From Mytilus edulis (Eukaryota; Mollusca; Bivalvia; Mytilida; Mytilidae), in the NCBI RefSeq assembly GCF_963676685.1, contig NC_092354.1, positions 12,964,746 through 13,028,745 of the forward strand: a stretch of DNA of 64,000 bases, given 5' to 3'. The position numbers and the translations under genes are program-made. Positions 59,901 to 64,000 of this stretch are shown here, in pieces; within the stretch, counting starts at the first letter, position 1, and every line of letters starts with the position of its first letter. The notes under the pieces were generated by a model. That model was not told the origin of the DNA and searched no databases. It worked only from the letters and a program-made list of their open reading frames with translations.

Positions 59901-62900
59901 TTTTTACTTATGTTGCTATCCCTTTTTTTTTACAATGTGCACCAATTTTAGTACTTGTATCTTGTTTTTCATGTTTTTGTAGGATATATTATTAACTGAC
60001 TCATTATGGTCTTGAGGAAACGACGATAGTCCGTCGGAAGGGGACGATAAAAGGCTGATCCATGTTAAGAGAGAGCCACATCTCTTTTGCAAGTTTAAGA
60101 CAATCTTGTAGATTTCGAACAAAAAAAGCAGGCTAATACCGCTACAAGGCAACACTCGCGCCCGCAAAGTAAAAAGGGATTAATATACGTTGCAATAACT
60201 TGTTTCCCAATCCACTATAAATAAATATGTTTAAACTAAACTCACTCATATTTTGCAGGGTTATGGTGCTGTACTACCCCCTGTGGTGGGACGGTGTGTA
60301 AAATACCAGATATACCAAGGCAGCCGAAATTACATCACCACGCACCACCAGCTATACCAAAGCCGACACCAGTCCACCATTATCAGCCGCAAGTTCACCA
60401 CCAACAACCACCAGCTCACACACCAGCTATACCAAAGCCGACAACAACCCACCACCACCAGCATCCAGTTCATGTACCAGATATACAAACGCAGACGACA
60501 CTTCAACACCATCAGCCACCAGCTCACACACCCAATATACCAACGCAGACGACACTACATCACCAACAACCTCTAGCTCACAATACAATTCCTCATATCC
60601 CACCTATACCAACACGTCAAGAAGCTCAACAACAACTATCCTTATATCAAGAATTATTTCCAGAACTACAACCTGGTTTTCAACAGCAAGTGCCATTATT
60701 TATAGATCCAAACCAACAAAACGTCCAAGCAGATTTCAGCCACCAAACTAATATATATCAAGATCAAGTAGTAAATATAAAATCAGACGTGTTTCCAGAC
60801 CACGCCCATGAACAGAATTTTCTGCAGAATACAGAGCCACCATTATTCCTAGAACCACAACAAGGTAACGTATGTTCAGTGTCCTACCAAGATGTCATTG
60901 TTACATGACAGTCAAACTCTTTTTGTAGCTTGGGAAAATTTAGAGCTTAACATGCACTGCATAACATTTAAAGCTTAACGTACACTGAAGAACATTATAG
61001 AGCTTAACATGCACTGCAAAACTTTAGAGATTAAAATGCGCTGCATAAGCTGAACATTTAGAGCTTAACATGCACTGGCTGAACATTTAGATCATAACAT
61101 ACACTAGCTGAACATTTAGAGCTTATCATGCACTGCAGAACATTTAGAATTTAATCTGCACTGCAGAACATTTAGAGCTTAACATGCACTGCAGAACATT
61201 TAGAGCTTAACATACACTGCAGAATATTTAGAGCTTAACATACATTGCAGAGCATTTAGAGCTTAACATACATTGTAGGGAATTTAGAGCTTAACGTACA
61301 CTGCAGAACATTTAGAGCTTAACATACATTGCTGAGCATTTAGAGCTTAACATACACTGCAGAACATTTAGAATTTAACCTGCACTGCAGAACATTTAGA
61401 GCTTAACATGCATTGTAGGAAATTTAGAGCTTAACGTAAACTGGCTGAACATTTAGATCATAACATACACTAGCTGAACATTTAGAGCTTATCATGCACT
61501 GCAGAACATTTAGAGCTTAACATACACTGCAGAATATTTAGAGCTTAACATACATTGCAGAGCATTTAGAGCTTAACATACATTGTAGGAAATTTAGAGC
61601 TTAACGTACACTGCAGAACATTTAGAGCTTAACATACATTGCTGAGCATTTAGAGGTTAACGTACACTGCAGAACATTTAGAATTTAACCTGCACTGCCG
61701 AACATTTAGAGCTTAACATGCATTGTAGGAAATTTAGAGCTTAACGTACACTGGCTGAACATTTAGATCATAACATACACTAGCTGAACATTTAGAGCTT
61801 ATCATGCATTGCAGAGCATTTAGAGCTTAACATGCACTGCAGAACATTTAGAGCTTAACATGCACTGCAGAACATTTAGAGCTTAACGTACACTGCAGAG
61901 CATTTAGAGCTTAACATACATTGTAGGAAATTTAGAGCTTAACGTACACTGCAGAATATTTAGAGCTTAACATACATTGCAGAGCATTTAGAGCTTAACG
62001 TACACTGCAAAGCATTTAGAGCTTAACGTACACTGCAGAACATTTAGAGCTTCACGTACACTGCAGAGCATTTAGAGCTTAACATACATTGTAGGAAATT
62101 TAGAGCTTAACGTACACTGGCTGAACATTTAGATCATAACATACACTAGCTGAACATTTAGAGCTTATCATGCACTGCAGAACATTTAGAATTTAACCTG
62201 CACTGCAGAACATTTAGAGCTTAACATGCACTGCAGAACATTTAGAGCTTAACATACACTGCAGAACATTTAGAGCTTAACATACACTGCGGAATATTTA
62301 GAGCTTAACATACATTGCAGAGCATTTAGAGCTTAACGTACACTGCAGAACATTTAGAGCTTAACGTACACTGCAGAGCATTTAGAGCTTAACATGCACT
62401 GCAGAATATTAAGAGCTTTACATACACTGCAGAATATTTAGAGCTTAACATACATTGTAGGAAATTTAGAGCTTAACGTACACTGCAGAACATTTAGAGC
62501 TTAACATACATTGCTGAGCATTTTGTGCTTAACGTACACTGCAGAACATTTAGAGCTTAACGTACACTGCAGAGCATTTAGAGCTTAACATGCACTGCAG
62601 AACATTTAGAGCTTTACATGCACTGCAGAACATTTAGAGCTTAACATACATTGCAGAGCAGTTAGAGCTTAATGTACACTGCAGAAAATTAGAGCTTAAC
62701 ATGCACTGCAGAACATTAAGAGCTTAACATGCACTGCAGAACATTAAGAGCTTAACATGCACTGCAGAACATTTAGAGCTTAATGTGCACTGCAGAATAT
62801 TAAGGGAATATCATGCACTAGCTGAATACTTGTAGCTTATCATGCTCTGCAGAACATTTAGAGCTTATCCTGCACTGCAGAATATTTAGAGCCTAATATA

Positions 62901-63962
62901 CATTGCAGAGCATTTAGAGCTTACCATACACTGCAGAACATTTAAAGCTTATCATGCATTGCAGACCATTTAGAGCTTAATATGCACTGCAGAACATTTA
63001 AAGTATAGCAACACTACAGAATATTTGGAGCTTAATATACACTGCAGAATATTCAAAGCGTAACATGCACTGCAGAACATTTAGAGCTTAACATGCACTG
63101 CAGAATATTTAGAGCTTAACATACACTGCAGAATATTTAGAGCTTAACGTACTCTGCAGAACATTTAGAGCGTAACATATACTGCAGAACATTTAGAGTT
63201 TAACATGCACTGGCTGAACATTTAGAGCTTAACATGCACTGCAGAACATATAGAGCTTAATATACTATGCAGAACATTTAGAGCTTAACATGCAGTGCAG
63301 AATATATTCAGAAATACCATTCAACATATAAGATATGATAAAGCTAGTAAAATTTGTTTATGAGGGTCTTCATTTGGGTTACATCAGAACAATGGGGGAA
63401 CAGTGCAGAATAAAGGACAAAAAAGGCCCCTTAATAATGGAGAACATAGGCCCAAAAAAGTAGAGAATTGTGGGGTGCAAAAATATAAAGAATAGAGAAA
63501 TTATGGGGAGATTAAAGAATAAAGAAATGAAGGACCATACTACCCCCCCCCCCCCCCCCCCCCCCCGACCTTCATTTATCAGCTGATTAAACATCAACAG
63601 AATGAAATTGTTCATGAACATTAAAGAACAAAGGTTTTATAAGTGTTCTATAAAACCATGAAAATCATGATAGAACACATCTTTTATAAAAAAAAAATCA
63701 CCATTTCAATTTTAAAGGGAAAAACTTGAAGGTTTTAACAATTTCAATGGTATTTTTAGACCAGAGGTATGTTTAAGACAAGAGGTATTTTTCTTCCTCT
63801 TTCAGGTATTCCACAATACAACAATTTCCAAACCCCTCCTCCAAGTAACCATGGTAACGCTAGAGTAGAGGAAACATGTCCACCAGATCAACCAAGAGTT
63901 CAATGCTGGCATGATCCATGCAACGGTAGAACGTGCACAAACTTTCCTGTAGCAGTTTGTGA
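56902..63962 (+). CDS. Secreted WAP four-disulfide-core protein with His/Gln/Pro-rich region (3' end beyond window)
   Basis: Exons: 56902-56959, 57923-57997, 60259-60864, 63806-63962 (last donor GAGTAAGT; continues outside). All boundaries are phase 1 after exon 1 and keep the frame. Residues 1-19 (MKNTLVYLLLVCTVHFAYT) are a signal peptide. Residues ~20-63 are a WAP core with eight cysteines in the classic spacing: CP...GPC, QTC, SHC, LWCC, PCGG, VCKIP. The usual Asp before Cys4 is not present. The domain is split by intron 2. Then come ~100 residues rich in His, Gln, Pro and Thr with repeated PPAHTPAIPKP and TQTTLHHQQP phrases, and a more acidic part (ELFPELQPGFQQQVPLFIDP). Exon 4 adds a second cysteine module, CPPDQPRVQCWHDPCNGRTC. 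WAP domains often inhibit proteases and occur in molluscan shell proteins; the role here is inferred, not shown. Confidence 0.85.
57521..57563. repeat. Perfect 16-bp hairpin in WAP-gene intron 1
   Basis: AATGTTAGATCTGTAA and TTACAGATCTAACATT are separated by 11 nt. It could be a short palindromic element or an intronic stem-loop; no other copy was noticed. Confidence 0.8.
58181..58715. repeat. 28-bp minisatellite, about 19 copies, in WAP-gene intron 2
   Basis: The unit is ATAGCTTGATCTCTCCCCAC + GAAGAAAA, with variants GAACAAAG and a few point changes. Because 28 is not a multiple of 3 and the unit has no stop on the minus strand, all three minus frames stay open for 160-273 codons. These are artefacts (28-residue repeats of GRDQAIFLRGERSSYF...). 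Degenerate units flank it on both sides (58085-58180, 58716-58810). Confidence 0.95.
59150..59390. repeat. Degenerate dispersed-repeat fragment in WAP-gene intron 2
   Basis: The block GTAGGTGCTCCGGCCGAAAG...AATCCTGCTCGCACAGG...CTATCGTGTTGCT is more GC-rich than its surroundings. It resembles a repeat tail that I associate with bivalve retroelements (recollection only). Only one copy is in this window. Confidence 0.35.
60937..63305. repeat. 28-bp minisatellite, about 84 copies, in WAP-gene intron 3
   Basis: The unit is ACATTTAGAGCTTAACATGC + ACTGCAGA, with common variants CATACA/CGTACA and GAGC/GAAC. A higher-order pattern begins with CTGGCTGAACATTTAGATCA at about 61076, 61441, 61751 and 62117, spacings that fit 13, 11 and 13 units. 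Units in the last ~500 bp are more diverged. The array starts about 70 bp after exon 3 and ends about 500 bp before exon 4. Confidence 0.95.
63543..63566. repeat. Poly(C) run of 24
   Basis: An uninterrupted run of C between TA and GACC in WAP-gene intron 3. Length is likely polymorphic or uncertain in assembly. Confidence 0.9.
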
Positions 63963-64000
63963 GTAAGTGGACAAAAACGATTTTGTTTAAGGGAGTTTGA

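Overview
This is an AT-rich, intron-rich animal nuclear window. The repeats look molluscan: several dispersed families combine tandem-unit cores, ACGG/GAC-type simple runs and a terminal hairpin, like the bivalve pearl/Helentron-derived elements I know of. The best guess is a marine mussel (Mytilus-like); this is inference and no species was confirmed. Four protein-coding genes can be supported by exon-by-exon reading with consistent splice sites and phases. Most of the remaining sequence is repeats.

Layout. 2,983-15,441 (minus): a complete 12-exon class I facilitative glucose transporter (SLC2A/GLUT, 510 aa). Its introns hold a TTAA-type MITE, a foldback element and a pearl-like element. 15.5-35 kb: no gene seen; dominated by repeats, including a TA-type MITE, four hairpin-ended repeat families (A-D), a ~46-bp satellite interrupted by a ~2-kb element, a 35-bp minisatellite of about 43 copies, and further MITEs. 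35,223-41,677 (minus): a complete five-exon SRP19 gene (158 aa). 42-50 kb: dispersed repeats and a perfect 116-bp inverted repeat with an identical half copy 1.7 kb away. 50,294-51,474 (minus): a two-exon gene for a secreted PTQTF-repeat protein (277 aa) that I do not recognise. 53.2-54.66 kb: a decayed non-LTR retrotransposon reverse transcriptase. 56,902-63,962 (plus, runs off the window): a secreted WAP four-disulfide-core protein with a His/Gln/Pro-rich middle and a second cysteine-rich module. Two of its introns carry unrelated 28-bp minisatellites.

Nothing indicates that the genes form one pathway. GLUT and SRP19 are housekeeping genes. The two secreted-protein genes are divergently oriented, about 5.4 kb apart, and both are extracellular with low-complexity cores, which is typical of lineage-restricted molluscan matrix, mucus or byssus-type proteins. 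The least explained items are these two secreted genes, the common architecture shared by four hairpin-ended repeat families, and the perfect palindrome.
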